The notes below the pieces were generated by a model. That model did not search any database. It was given only the letters and a program-made list of their open reading frames with translations, and was not told where the DNA came from. Below are positions 44,784 to 53,842 of a stretch of DNA of 64,000 nt, piece by piece (within the stretch, counting starts at the first letter, position 1; each line of letters begins with the position of its first letter). The stretch comes from JAMHWD01 sp035911135 (GTDB taxonomy: Bacteria; Pseudomonadota; Alphaproteobacteria; Micavibrionales; Micavibrionaceae): positions 186,001 through 250,000 of the forward strand of contig JAMHWD010000045.1 of the NCBI GenBank assembly GCA_035911135.1. Direction: 5' to 3'. The translations under genes were made by a program, and so were the position numbers.

Positions 44784-45718
44784 GGCATCAGCGATAATTC
44801 TTTTAAAACGGTGCGCCGCGCCGCGCCGACCGCAATCGCGCAAACCAGAACCGGCAACAGCGCCAATGCGGTGATGTGAATAGGGCTGGGCAGAAGATCA
44901 GGCAGCAATCCTGCTGCGCCCGATCCGCCGATCAGGCGAATGATGATGATCGTGATAATGCCGGCGGTTGCGCCTGCGATGGCGCCTTGCGCGGCCATGA
45001 TCAGGGCGTGGCGCTGGAATTGGCGGGCGATATAACCATCACTTGCGCCCATCAGATGCAAAAGCTCGACATCCTTTTTGTGAATGGCAATGCGGGATTT
45101 GATCGCGCCCGCGATCGCTGTGGCGGTTGTTACGCCGATAATCAGGGCAATGGCCAGCGTGGCAAATTGCAGTGCGCCTGTAAAACGCAGGATATCCGCT
45201 AGCCAGCTTTGATGTGTGTCGATCTGGATGTTGCCGGCAATGCTTTTCAAATCCTTTTCGATATCGGCCAGGAGCGCTTCACTGGAATCCTCAAGGCTGA
45301 CCGAAACAAGGCCGGGCAGGGTGATTTCTTCCATCGCGATATCCTCGCCCAGCCATGGTGAAACCAGCGCCTGAATATCAGCATCGCTCAGAATTTTAAT
45401 GTCATGAATGCTTTGGCGGTCTTTTAATTTAAGCGCGGTCTTGCGGGCCAGCTCTGCAATATCTTCGCGGCTACGCATGGATCCCGATCCGTTATCCGCC
45501 GGAATTTCAACGGTCATTTTATTCTCTAGTCCCGAGGACCAGCGTTCGGAAACGGAGGAAAGCAAAAAGCTGCCCAGCAGCGTCATCAGCGCCAGAAATG
45601 TCATGAGGCCGATCAGCAGGACAAGGAAATCCGCGCCGGAATCCTTGTTCAGCGGCAAATCATAGCGCCGCTTGCCATCACTTACGCCCAGTTTTCTTTC
45701 TTTCCTGCGAAATGCCAT
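44780..45718 (-). CDS. ftsX: Cell division ABC-transporter permease FtsX
   Basis: A 312-residue membrane protein that, with FtsE, controls cell-wall hydrolases at the septum. A cytoplasmic basic start (FRRKERKLGVSDGKRRYDLP), TM1 near 30-55 (FLVLLIGLMTFLALMTLLG), a periplasmic domain of about 110 residues, then three TM helices, with the coupling segment IHKKDVELLHLMGASDGYIARQFQRHAL between TM2 and TM3, typical of FtsX. It follows ftsE by 4 bp. Confidence 0.93.
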   Translation of the reverse strand: MAFRRKERKLGVSDGKRRYDLPLNKDSGADFLVLLIGLMTFLALMTLLGSFLLSSVSERWSSGLENKMTVEIPADNGSGSMRSREDIAELARKTALKLKDRQSIHDIKILSDADIQALVSPWLGEDIAMEEITLPGLVSVSLEDSSEALLADIEKDLKSIAGNIQIDTHQSWLADILRFTGALQFATLAIALIIGVTTATAIAGAIKSRIAIHKKDVELLHLMGASDGYIARQFQRHALIMAAQGAIAGATAGIITIIIIRLIGGSGAAGLLPDLLPSPIHITALALLPVLVCAIAVGAARRTVLKELSLMP

Positions 45719-45722
45719 GGCC

Positions 45723-46421
45723 CTAGAACACTCCCTGGATTTTCTTCTGGATCCAGTTCTTTGGCGCCTCGATTTTCAAGGAGCCTGAATCAAGGATCAT
45801 GCGCGGATGCCCGAATTTATCCATGATGTGCTGGCTGTGTGTGGCGATCACGATGGTTGTGCCCATGCGGTTGAGCTGTTCGAAAAGATTCATCAAACGG
45901 AATCCGATTTCATCATCAAGGTTTCCGGTCGGTTCGTCAGCCAGCAAAAGTTTCGGGCGGCCGATAACGGCTCTGGCAATGGCCACGCGCTGCTGCTGTC
46001 CCCCTGATAATGTTTGCGGCAGGGCGTTTTTGTAATCGCCAAGACCCACCCATTCCAGAAGCTCGCTCACGTTATTTCTGATCTCGCGTTCAGGCCGCCC
46101 TAAAATACGTAGCGGCAGCGCCACATTGTCAAAGGCTGACAAATGCGGCAGCAAACGAAATTCCTGATAAACAACGCCAATGCGCCGGCGGATGGGCGCG
46201 AGTTTTTCGCGCGGCAGGTCATTGATATTGTGATCGAACATGGTCACAAGGCCGCGTGTGGGTCTGCGTCCTAAAAACATGAGATTCATCAGCGAGGTTT
46301 TACCCGCGCCGCTGGGGCCGGAAAGGAAATGGAACGACCCCGGTTCCAGAATGAAATTGATATCGCTCAATACTTCCGGGCCAACACCGTAACGAAGGCC
46401 GACATGCTCGAATTTGATCAT
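45723..46421 (-). CDS. ftsE: Cell division ATP-binding protein FtsE
   Basis: A 232-residue ABC ATPase. Walker A is [14 protein letters not shown] near 35-48, Q-loop [17 protein letters not shown], signature [14 protein letters not shown], Walker [14 protein letters not shown] and H-loop ATHSQHIM. Every ATPase motif is intact. Its ATG overlaps the stop of the upstream periplasmic-protein gene (ATGA), extending the operon to four genes. Confidence 0.95.
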   Translation of the reverse strand: MIKFEHVGLRYGVGPEVLSDINFILEPGSFHFLSGPSGAGKTSLMNLMFLGRRPTRGLVTMFDHNINDLPREKLAPIRRRIGVVYQEFRLLPHLSAFDNVALPLRILGRPEREIRNNVSELLEWVGLGDYKNALPQTLSGGQQQRVAIARAVIGRPKLLLADEPTGNLDDEIGFRLMNLFEQLNRMGTTIVIATHSQHIMDKFGHPRMILDSGSLKIEAPKNWIQKKIQGVF

Positions 46422-47215
46422 GGCTTTGTTTCTCCTTCTGTTTGCGCGCGGGCGGCTGCGGCCTGTGCATCCAGCATCACCTGCAGCGCCTTGGCACGTT
46501 TATAGGCATTCTCGATCTTTAGGGCCGCCTTGTACGATTCTGCAAACATTTCCTTCTTGGTAAAGATACCCGATGTAATCTCATAGGCCTTGTTGCGAAA
46601 GGCAATGCTTTCAATAAAGCCGATGCTTTTCATGGCAGAATCAAAATCCCCGGCCTCGGCCTGTATTTCGGCGGTCTCGGCATAGGCCTTGTGACGCAGC
46701 GCATCGTTTTTCATGCTGGCGGCTGTTGCCCACGCCCCTTCGTTATCGCCGGCAAAGGCCTGGCTCATGGCGATATAGGTCAGGGCAATCGCAAAGGATG
46801 GCTCATGCGTGATCTTGTCAGCCTCGGCGCGCAGGCGCGCAAAAACTTCATCAGCCTCTGCCTTGGGTTTGTTCAGGTCAGCCAGCGCCATGCCAATACC
46901 GCGAATGGTCATGGCACGTGTGTCGGGTGTTTCAACCTGCGGGATAATGGCGATGGCCTCATCAATCTTGCCATCGGCCGCATAGGATTTGGCCAGTTCG
47001 CGCAAGGTCTGGTCGCGCCAGTTTTTATTTTCAATCTTGGGGGCGTTCTGGGCAATCTGGCCCATAATGCACAGGCGGTCCGTGAGCGCACATTCCTGCT
47101 GGGCGGGCGGGGTGCTTGCTTCATCATCGGCCTGCTGCTGGGCGCGCGCAGCATTATGACCAGCGCCAAGAAGCGCCGCGGCTATGCCGAGAATCGGAAG
47201 AGTTTTTATAATCAT
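46418..47215 (-). CDS. Periplasmic helical-repeat protein upstream of ftsE
   Basis: A 265-residue exported protein with a signal peptide (MIIKTLPILGIAAALLGAGHNAARA). The mature part has TPR-like helical pairs: RDQTLRELAKSYAADGKIDEAIAIIPQV, TRAMTIRGIGMALADLNK, ALRHKAYAETAEIQAEAGDFDSAMKSIGF. Two Cys lie near the start of the mature chain (QQECALTDRLC). Coupling to ftsE by a four-base overlap suggests a role with FtsEX in septal wall hydrolysis, an inference from position only. Confidence 0.75.
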   Translation of the reverse strand: MIIKTLPILGIAAALLGAGHNAARAQQQADDEASTPPAQQECALTDRLCIMGQIAQNAPKIENKNWRDQTLRELAKSYAADGKIDEAIAIIPQVETPDTRAMTIRGIGMALADLNKPKAEADEVFARLRAEADKITHEPSFAIALTYIAMSQAFAGDNEGAWATAASMKNDALRHKAYAETAEIQAEAGDFDSAMKSIGFIESIAFRNKAYEITSGIFTKKEMFAESYKAALKIENAYKRAKALQVMLDAQAAAARAQTEGETKP

Positions 47216-47322
47216 ACCATCATCATCAGGCGCTTATGTTTTCCGCGGCTAACGCGGCGGGTTGCCGGATGTGTCCTTTGCCCTTATAAATACTAAATCG
47301 GCAACGCGATTAAAAGACCTAC

Positions 47323-48249
47323 ATGATATTAACCTGTCCGAATTGCACAACTCGTTTTCTGCTGCCGGCGCAAACGCTTGCGCCGCAGGGCCGCAAGGTG
47401 CGCTGTTCGTCCTGCCGCGAGATGTGGTTCCAGCTTCCCGATCCGCAAGAGCTTGAAGAGGCCGGGCGCAGAATGTTCGATGAGATCCCCAAGGCGGTAA
47501 AGCCTGTGCCGCCGGGTTCATCACTGCCTACGCTTAAAGATGATGAGAATGGCGGTACTGCACGCGGACGTGTTCTGACGGCCATATCCGGCGTATTGGC
47601 AATTTTCGTGATTTCATTATTGGGTTTGTATCTGTTCGCGCATCAGGTCATGGCACGCCTGCCGGCCAGTGCGCCGTTATATGCCATGGCCGGGATCGCG
47701 CCTGTTTTGCCGGGTGAGGGGCTGGTCTTTGACCGTTTGAGGGCCGTGGCGGAACCGGCCGGGGACCATGCCGAGAAAATTTCCGTATCCGGGCAGATCA
47801 TCAACCTGACGGATTCGGATATAAGGGTTCCGCGCATCGAATTTGAGCTGCGCGATTCTGCCAATGTGCCGCTGGCGCGTTGGATGGTTGAAGCGCCCGC
47901 GCCAAAAGTCGATGCGGAAGGCTCTGTTGAGTTTTCATTTTCCTATGAGAATAAGGCGCTGAACGCCTCGCAGGCCAATATTCGTTTCATGATGGGAAAC
48001 AGCCAGCCCATTGCTTTTAAAACTGACGCAGAAGGCGCTCAAAATACTCCAGCTCCTCACGGGGGCGCTCCAGCTCCCCTGAACGCTGACGAAGAATCCG
48101 CAAAATCTCCTCCACACGCTTCCGCTGCGCCTCATCCGGAATCTTCACCGTCGAATTCGGAGACGGAGGACCATTCCGGTTCCCCCCACCATACGGGCGC
48201 CCCAGCGGATCCTGCTTCGAACCACCCCCCGGCTGCCGATCACCATTAA
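47323..48249 (+). CDS. Zinc-ribbon (MJ0042-type) membrane protein with overlapping C-terminal tail
   Basis: A 308-residue protein. The N-terminal zinc ribbon has C5-P-N-C8 and C28-S-S-C31 in the MJ0042 pattern. One transmembrane helix (about 82-105) leads to a periplasmic DUF3426-like beta domain (KISVSGQIINLTDSDIRVPRIEFELRD, to about 230). The last ~77 residues, rich in Pro, His, Ser and Ala, are encoded by DNA that is antisense to the end of the DUF4175 gene (48017-48249). Such proteins are common in alphaproteobacteria and may be regulators. The natural end may originally have been near residue 230. Confidence 0.8.
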   Translation: MILTCPNCTTRFLLPAQTLAPQGRKVRCSSCREMWFQLPDPQELEEAGRRMFDEIPKAVKPVPPGSSLPTLKDDENGGTARGRVLTAISGVLAIFVISLLGLYLFAHQVMARLPASAPLYAMAGIAPVLPGEGLVFDRLRAVAEPAGDHAEKISVSGQIINLTDSDIRVPRIEFELRDSANVPLARWMVEAPAPKVDAEGSVEFSFSYENKALNASQANIRFMMGNSQPIAFKTDAEGAQNTPAPHGGAPAPLNADEESAKSPPHASAAPHPESSPSNSETEDHSGSPHHTGAPADPASNHPPAADHH

Positions 48250-50827
48250 GCGCCATGCCCATGGCGGCCATTTCCTGCATGCGCTCCTCGAACATTTTGT
48301 TCAATTCTTCCTGCGCCTGTTTCAGGTATTCAATGGCCTTGGTCTGATGTGGTGTGGAGAGATCAGGATTGTTTTCCCCCAGAAATTGCGAGGATGAACG
48401 CATTTCCTGTTCGGCAAGACCCATGGCTTCAGGAATTTTCCCCAAAGCCTCGCTGGTATCCATCATCAGCTGGCCAAGAATAAAGCGCAAAGCTTCCTGC
48501 TCGGCCTTGTTCATGGCGGTGCTTCCGGCCTGTGCCTCGCCGCTTTTATGATCCTGCGTTGAAGGCGGCGGCGGCAAATCGCTTAAGCCCCATTGCTCGA
48601 TCAGCCCGGTATCGGGTTCGATGAAGCTGCCGAAATTTTGCCGGACATCGTTGTCTGTGTCTTCGATCTGCTGCTTGGTCTGATCGAGAAGCTGTTGCTG
48701 GCGGTCGATCAGCTCCTGCAATTCGTTGACGCCGTCCTGCATGGCCTGCATGTCCTCAGGCAAGGGCTGGGCCATGTTGGGGTTCAGCAGGTCCAAAAGG
48801 CGCTGAAGCTGGGAGAGCATGTTCTGCGCCTTGCCGGTCTCGCCTTTCATCATCTCCGATTGCATCTGGCGCATGAAATCTTCCAGCGCTTGCGGATCTA
48901 TGGCCTCGGCGAGGCGTTCCGGCGAGAGTAGCGGCAAGTCCTGACCTTCTGCGAGCTTTTTCTGGAGTTCTTTTTGCAGCTCCAGAAGATAAGCCTCCAT
49001 GGCGCTTTTGAGTTCATTCATCAACTCGGCGATTTTCTCGTCGGATAAATCAGGATTGCTGATGGAATCTTCCAGCGCCATTTGCGCCTGCCTAAGGTTA
49101 CGCGCCGCAAGGCTTAAATTGCCATCTTCAATCCGCAGCGCCGTATCCCACAGCAGCGCCATAACGCTGCGCACCGATGCAAGGCGCGTATCGCCGCTTT
49201 GCGGCTGGGCATAAAAAAGACGGGAGGCCGCAATGCGGATCGCCAAAAAGACAATACCATCACCCTGAAAATCAGCCGGGTAAGCCAGCAGGCCTTCCAG
49301 TTCCTTGACCAAAGGCTCGAACGCGCCGCCCGGTGTCCAGGCAAGTTGCTTACGCAGCGCCACCAGCTTCTTGGCGATGGGGTGCTGGAAATCGCGTTCG
49401 GGCAGGGTAATTTCAATGGTTTTAAGGGCTGTTTTCTGGCCGATCAAATCTTCGGCCTCGATATCAATATGCACCGGCAGGCCGGCCCACGGGTTATCTG
49501 TGAAATCGTATAAAGGCTCCAGTTTGAAATCCTTGCCGGGCGGCGACATGATGGATCGGTTTTGTTCTTCCGGGTAACCAATGGGCGCGTCCTCAACCAC
49601 CGGATCAAGGATCATGCGGGTGCGAATGGCCTTGACGCCGTAATCATCAAAGACGCTCAAAGGGATCTGAATCTGGCCATCGGCTATAATTTGCGGCTCT
49701 TTATATTCCGGTTCCGGCGGCGCGGGGGGCGTTTCCTGCACATCTTCGGGAGTCTGTTCTTCTCCGGGCGCATCCTGTTTGAAAATATCATCTTCGGGGC
49801 GGACTGAATCCGCGTGATTTTCGGCCTCGGCCTCGGATTCGGCTTCTTCTTCCGGCAGGTTTTCTTCTTGATCTTGATCTTTTTCAGCCAGCTGCAGCGA
49901 TATGACGGGCGGCGCGTCGGGCAGGACATTAAATTCAAAAGAAACGCGGGTGATAAAAAACTGGCTTAAGGCAAAACGCTGCGGTTTTTCTGGTGCGGTG
50001 GTGGATGAATTGGCGATTGTCATCTCCAGCCCATAAAGACCATCCCCCAGATCATCCAGCTTTTTTGTGATATCGCCGATATGCGCGACGGGGCGTCCGA
50101 AGGCGCTGTTGACATGGATTTTAAGAACGCTTTGCGCGGGGATGTTCTGGATATCGGGCAGATGGCCGCTGCCTTGCAGGACAATCTGCTCTGCGCCGGT
50201 GTAATCAGGCGGGGTGATGGTAACGATGATGGCCGGGGCGGTGCTGATTTGCGCGCCAAGATCAAATGGCATAAATCCGGCACGCAGGCGCTCGTTCCAT
50301 TCCGGCCCGGCCACGGCATAGCCACCAAAAGCCACCAGCAAGGCCATTAATCGCAGCGCATACGGGTCGGCAGAGGCTAGTTTCGAGCGCCATTGCGGAA
50401 TTTTCAGGCGGGCGATAAGCCCCTCACGCCGTAATCTCTCGCGCCGCCAGAGCGGACTTTCCTGCGCGAAGGCCGGGCTGTCTTTTTTCTCGGACAGGGG
50501 GCGATGGAAAATACCGCTCTCGCGCTCCAGCCGTCTGTCGATATCAACAAGGCGCGGCCAGCGGAATTTACGCAGATCCAGTGCCAGAAAATAAATAACG
50601 CCCGCCGCATAAGCCGACCAGAATATATATATCCCTGATTGTTGAAACAGGCCCGGCGCATCTAACATAAACAGGCCGGCCAAAAACGCGCTCCAGAAAA
50701 ATACCCGCCACAAGGCTCCGCGCAAACTTTCTGCCGCCAGAAACAGCGCAGTCATCACGCGAAAGAAGAAAATCTTCATACGTGTCAGAACATCATATCG
50801 CGGCTCAGGTGATATCGGCATCCGCAT
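48017..50827 (-). CDS. DUF4175 / TIGR02302 family membrane protein
   Basis: A 936-residue protein. Two or three N-terminal transmembrane helices (about 25-90, 160-180) are followed by a large periplasmic part with an acidic stretch (about 310-370), DDYGVKAIRTRM, long coiled-coil helices (LKSAMEAYLLELQKELQKKL, DGVNELQELIDRQQQLLDQ), and a Gly/Pro-rich zone before a conserved end, VEEILRILRQRSGELERPREELEYFERLLRQF (split family signature). Role unknown; conserved in alphaproteobacteria after lysA. It lies 27 bp downstream of lysA. Its last 233 bp overlap the zinc-ribbon gene on the other strand. Confidence 0.85.
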   Translation of the reverse strand: MRMPISPEPRYDVLTRMKIFFFRVMTALFLAAESLRGALWRVFFWSAFLAGLFMLDAPGLFQQSGIYIFWSAYAAGVIYFLALDLRKFRWPRLVDIDRRLERESGIFHRPLSEKKDSPAFAQESPLWRRERLRREGLIARLKIPQWRSKLASADPYALRLMALLVAFGGYAVAGPEWNERLRAGFMPFDLGAQISTAPAIIVTITPPDYTGAEQIVLQGSGHLPDIQNIPAQSVLKIHVNSAFGRPVAHIGDITKKLDDLGDGLYGLEMTIANSSTTAPEKPQRFALSQFFITRVSFEFNVLPDAPPVISLQLAEKDQDQEENLPEEEAESEAEAENHADSVRPEDDIFKQDAPGEEQTPEDVQETPPAPPEPEYKEPQIIADGQIQIPLSVFDDYGVKAIRTRMILDPVVEDAPIGYPEEQNRSIMSPPGKDFKLEPLYDFTDNPWAGLPVHIDIEAEDLIGQKTALKTIEITLPERDFQHPIAKKLVALRKQLAWTPGGAFEPLVKELEGLLAYPADFQGDGIVFLAIRIAASRLFYAQPQSGDTRLASVRSVMALLWDTALRIEDGNLSLAARNLRQAQMALEDSISNPDLSDEKIAELMNELKSAMEAYLLELQKELQKKLAEGQDLPLLSPERLAEAIDPQALEDFMRQMQSEMMKGETGKAQNMLSQLQRLLDLLNPNMAQPLPEDMQAMQDGVNELQELIDRQQQLLDQTKQQIEDTDNDVRQNFGSFIEPDTGLIEQWGLSDLPPPPSTQDHKSGEAQAGSTAMNKAEQEALRFILGQLMMDTSEALGKIPEAMGLAEQEMRSSSQFLGENNPDLSTPHQTKAIEYLKQAQEELNKMFEERMQEMAAMGMALNGDRQPGGGSKQDPLGRPYGGGNRNGPPSPNSTVKIPDEAQRKRVEEILRILRQRSGELERPREELEYFERLLRQF

Positions 50828-50854
50828 CGGCTGGTTGATGATAACAGGTTTAAA

Positions 50855-52123
50855 TTAGAGCCATTCCGGGATGGCTTCGTCTTTCATTATATCCTCTATT
50901 CGCTGGCGATGGCGAATGAGTGCGATTTTATCCCCGTCTATCATCACCTCGGCGGGCAAGGGACGCGTGTTATAATTCGAGGCCATGGCTGATCCATACG
51001 CGCCGGCGCTGTGAATAACGGCCAGCTCGTCTTCGCGGATTTCCGGCATGGCGCGGTCCTTGGCGAATGTGTCACCGCTCTCGCAGATCGGGCCGACAAC
51101 AGTATAGCTCTGCTCCGGGCGGTCAAAATGCGCGGCCGGGCCGATGCGGTGATAGGCCTCGTATAGTGTCGGGCGGATCAGGTCATTCATTCCGGCATCC
51201 AGAACAAGGAAATTCTTCTCGCCGGTTTCCTTTACATAGAGTGTGCGGGTCAGAAGAATTCCTGCATTCCCGACCATATATCGTCCCGGCTCCATCTGGA
51301 TCTCGGTTTCCAGCGGGACGATGATGTCGTTCACCCAGCGGGCATATTCTTTCAGGTCCAGCAGCTTTTCATCATTATAGATAATCGGGAAGCCGCCCCC
51401 GATATCAAGGCGCTCAACAGAATACCCATGGCTGCGAAGGCTGGTAACCATCTCGGCCAGCGTTTCAAATCCGGGTTTGAAGATTTCGGCGTTCGAGACC
51501 TGCGATCCGATATGCATGGAAATGCCCACGGGCTCGACATGGTCAAGGCGCTTGGCGATTTCATAGATTTCCAGCAGGCGATCGGCAGGCAGGCCGAATT
51601 TATCGGTTTTGCGGCCTGTTGATATTTTGCTGTGGCCGCCGCCGGACAGATTGGGGTTGAGGCGGAACAGGACCTTGACGATCTTGCCCATTTCGCCGGC
51701 GATCTTGTTGACATGATGCAGTTCTGGAACAGATTCAATGTTGAGCTGATGAATGCCGGCATGCAGGCAATCAATGATTTCCTGTCTGTTCTTGCCAAAG
51801 CTGGTGGAGATGATTTTCTCTGGCTTGAATCCGGCCTGCAATCCTTTATACAGCTCACCTTCCGAGACGATCTCAAGGCCCGATCCCAGATTATTGAGCA
51901 GTTTCAAGATGGCGACATTCGTATTGGCTTTGCAGGCATAGCATAACAAGGGCTGGCGGTCGGCGGGCAGGGTCTCTGCCAGTACGTTTTTCAAGGTCTC
52001 GAACTGGCTGCGGATGACGGAGGCGCTATAGACATAGGTTGGCGTGCCGAATTCTCGCGCGATATCGGGCAGGGCAATGTTATCGGCATGCAAAATGCCA
52101 TTTTTAACGGTAAAGCCGTTCAT
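50855..52123 (-). CDS. lysA: Diaminopimelate decarboxylase
   Basis: A 422-residue PLP enzyme making L-lysine from meso-diaminopimelate. PLP-binding Lys65 lies in CYACKANTN; RLNPNLSGGGHSKISTG, GISMHIGSQ, LDIGGGFP, EPGRYMVGNAGIL and CESGDTFAKDR are all family signatures, and the final DGDKIALIRHRQRIEDI is typical. Length is normal. Upstream is a tiny lipoprotein gene (32 bp away), downstream the DUF4175 gene: lptM-like / lysA / DUF4175 seem to form one operon. Confidence 0.97.
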   Translation of the reverse strand: MNGFTVKNGILHADNIALPDIAREFGTPTYVYSASVIRSQFETLKNVLAETLPADRQPLLCYACKANTNVAILKLLNNLGSGLEIVSEGELYKGLQAGFKPEKIISTSFGKNRQEIIDCLHAGIHQLNIESVPELHHVNKIAGEMGKIVKVLFRLNPNLSGGGHSKISTGRKTDKFGLPADRLLEIYEIAKRLDHVEPVGISMHIGSQVSNAEIFKPGFETLAEMVTSLRSHGYSVERLDIGGGFPIIYNDEKLLDLKEYARWVNDIIVPLETEIQMEPGRYMVGNAGILLTRTLYVKETGEKNFLVLDAGMNDLIRPTLYEAYHRIGPAAHFDRPEQSYTVVGPICESGDTFAKDRAMPEIREDELAVIHSAGAYGSAMASNYNTRPLPAEVMIDGDKIALIRHRQRIEDIMKDEAIPEWL

Positions 52124-52154
52124 GGGGGTCCTTTAAGCTGTATTCAATAAGTCT

Positions 52155-52310
52155 TTAGCGCGTGGAGCCGACGCCGCCGCCGGGGATGGGGTCGGTTCTG
52201 ACATCGGGATATGTGGCCGGATGGGCCGGGTCGCCTTTGATATTGTCCGGTTTTACGCCGCATCCGCCCAGCAGGGAGCACGCACCGATCATAAGCAGGG
52301 CCTTTTTCAT
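52155..52310 (-). CDS. Small LptM-like lipoprotein upstream of lysA
   Basis: A 51-residue lipoprotein: N-terminal MKKALLMIGACSLLGGC with lipobox LGGC and lipidated Cys17, then GVKPDNIKGDP and a Pro/Gly-rich tail ending VGSTR. Small lipoproteins with a C-G-x-K-[GP] start lie upstream of lysA in many proteobacteria (LptM/LppL family), and LptM helps assemble the LptD translocon in E. coli. Length, lipobox and position fit, but the rest is divergent. A GGATG lies about nine bases before the ATG. It is not translated from any longer frame. Confidence 0.72.
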   Translation of the reverse strand: MKKALLMIGACSLLGGCGVKPDNIKGDPAHPATYPDVRTDPIPGGGVGSTR

Positions 52311-52479
52311 TCTATCAAGCATCCTTATTCGCAATGTGGTTTAAGCCAATCTTATGGTTTTGTAGCGCAAATTGCCTGACAAAATAAAGGCGGAATAAGA
52401 AATACTTAAGAGAATTCATATAAGAATCGCTTAGTATTGGCCGCTGATTTGAACAATTTTTAACCGCTTTTATGGGATA

Positions 52480-53790
52480 ATGGCACATATGGGGGAACAG
52501 GCGGCCGAAAAAATCTCGCAGGATCAATTGGATGCTATGGTGCGTCTGCATGGCCGTTTCCTGGAAGGGCGGCTGGGCGGCAGGCGCGCGGCGCTGAAAA
52601 ATACCGATCTTTCCGGGCTTTCTCTTAAAAATCAGGATTTGCGCCAGTCTAATTTCATGGGCTGCCTGATGGTGTCCATGGATTTATCAGGGGCCAATTT
52701 TCAGGAAGCCTGCCTTTATGCCTGCGATATGAGTAATTCCAATCTGGATAACACCAAATTTATCCGCGCCGATCTGCGGGGGGCGCGGATTGAAAATGCC
52801 TCGCTGGCCGGTGCTAATCTGGAAAAGGCCGATCTGCGTGTGGGCGGTTTCAGCGATGCTGGCGGCTATGACAGCGGCAAGGCCGTGAATTTCCGGGGCG
52901 CTAATCTATCCGGTGCCAAGCTGGCCGGGACATTGGCCGGGAAGGCTGATTTTTCCGATGCCATCATGGCCGGGGCCAATATCTCCAATGCCGACCTCAC
53001 GGGCGCTCAGTTCGAGGGCGCGGATTTATCCAATGCCGAGATTGCCGGGGCCAAGCTGTTCGGCGCGAATATGAAATCTACTATTTTGACAGGGGTGGAG
53101 CTTGGCGATCTGAAGAAATCCCATGCGGATATCACAGGCTCCATTACCGATGAAAATGTCGGGCGCTCGGTTTCCGAGCTTGATACACCGCTGGCCAAGA
53201 TGATTGAAAACCACAAGGCCTGGGTTGGTTCCGCCGGGCAAGCGGGCCAGCAGCTGGATCTGAGCAATGTCGATATGCGCTTGCTCCGGTCTCTTAAGGA
53301 AGAGGCCATGACCGCTATCCGGGCGGTGGGGGCCAAGTTTTTCGGCATGAATTTGTATAAAATCCAGCTGCAAAGCGCGGTTTTGGATGAATCTGATTTC
53401 CGCAATTGCGATCTGGAAAATGCTGATCTGCGCGGATCGAGCTTCAAGGGCGCGCAGTTTTCGCATTCCAATCTGAAAGGGACGAATTGCAGTTCGCTGC
53501 TATTCGGGGCTGGGAATGCCACCAAACGGTTTAATCCCTGTAATTTCGAACGCGCCAAGTTCCGTTACAGCAATTTGCGGGATGCACAGATGAAAAGCGC
53601 CATTTTCCATGGGGCTGATCTGTCTTTTGCCGATTTCACGGGCGCGGATTTACGGGATGCCGATTTTTCGGGGGCCATTCTTAATAAGACCATTTTCGAA
53701 GGCGCTCAGCTTGAGGGCGCGGTTTTTGACCGCGATGAATCAAAGCCCGTATTTAAGATCGGCGGCAATACGGAAAGTTCTTCGGAATAG
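52480..53790 (+). CDS. Pentapeptide-repeat protein with two repeat blocks
   Basis: A 436-residue protein built mainly of A(D/N)LxX pentapeptides, which fold into a right-handed quadrilateral beta helix. One block covers about 40-205 and a second about 270-425; between them (about 210-265) is a non-repetitive, more helical linker (LGDLKKSHADITGSITDENVGRSVSEL...). The N-terminus (EQAAEKISQDQLDAMVRLHGRFLEGR) is a short helix common at the start of such proteins. No signal peptide. Function unknown; some family members protect DNA gyrase, but nothing shows that here. ATG 52489 is an alternative start. Confidence 0.85.
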   Translation: MAHMGEQAAEKISQDQLDAMVRLHGRFLEGRLGGRRAALKNTDLSGLSLKNQDLRQSNFMGCLMVSMDLSGANFQEACLYACDMSNSNLDNTKFIRADLRGARIENASLAGANLEKADLRVGGFSDAGGYDSGKAVNFRGANLSGAKLAGTLAGKADFSDAIMAGANISNADLTGAQFEGADLSNAEIAGAKLFGANMKSTILTGVELGDLKKSHADITGSITDENVGRSVSELDTPLAKMIENHKAWVGSAGQAGQQLDLSNVDMRLLRSLKEEAMTAIRAVGAKFFGMNLYKIQLQSAVLDESDFRNCDLENADLRGSSFKGAQFSHSNLKGTNCSSLLFGAGNATKRFNPCNFERAKFRYSNLRDAQMKSAIFHGADLSFADFTGADLRDADFSGAILNKTIFEGAQLEGAVFDRDESKPVFKIGGNTESSSE

Positions 53791-53842
53791 GTCTGGTTGT
53801 TGGCGGCTTTACCTCCGCGCAATTTTATGTCCATATAAGGCC

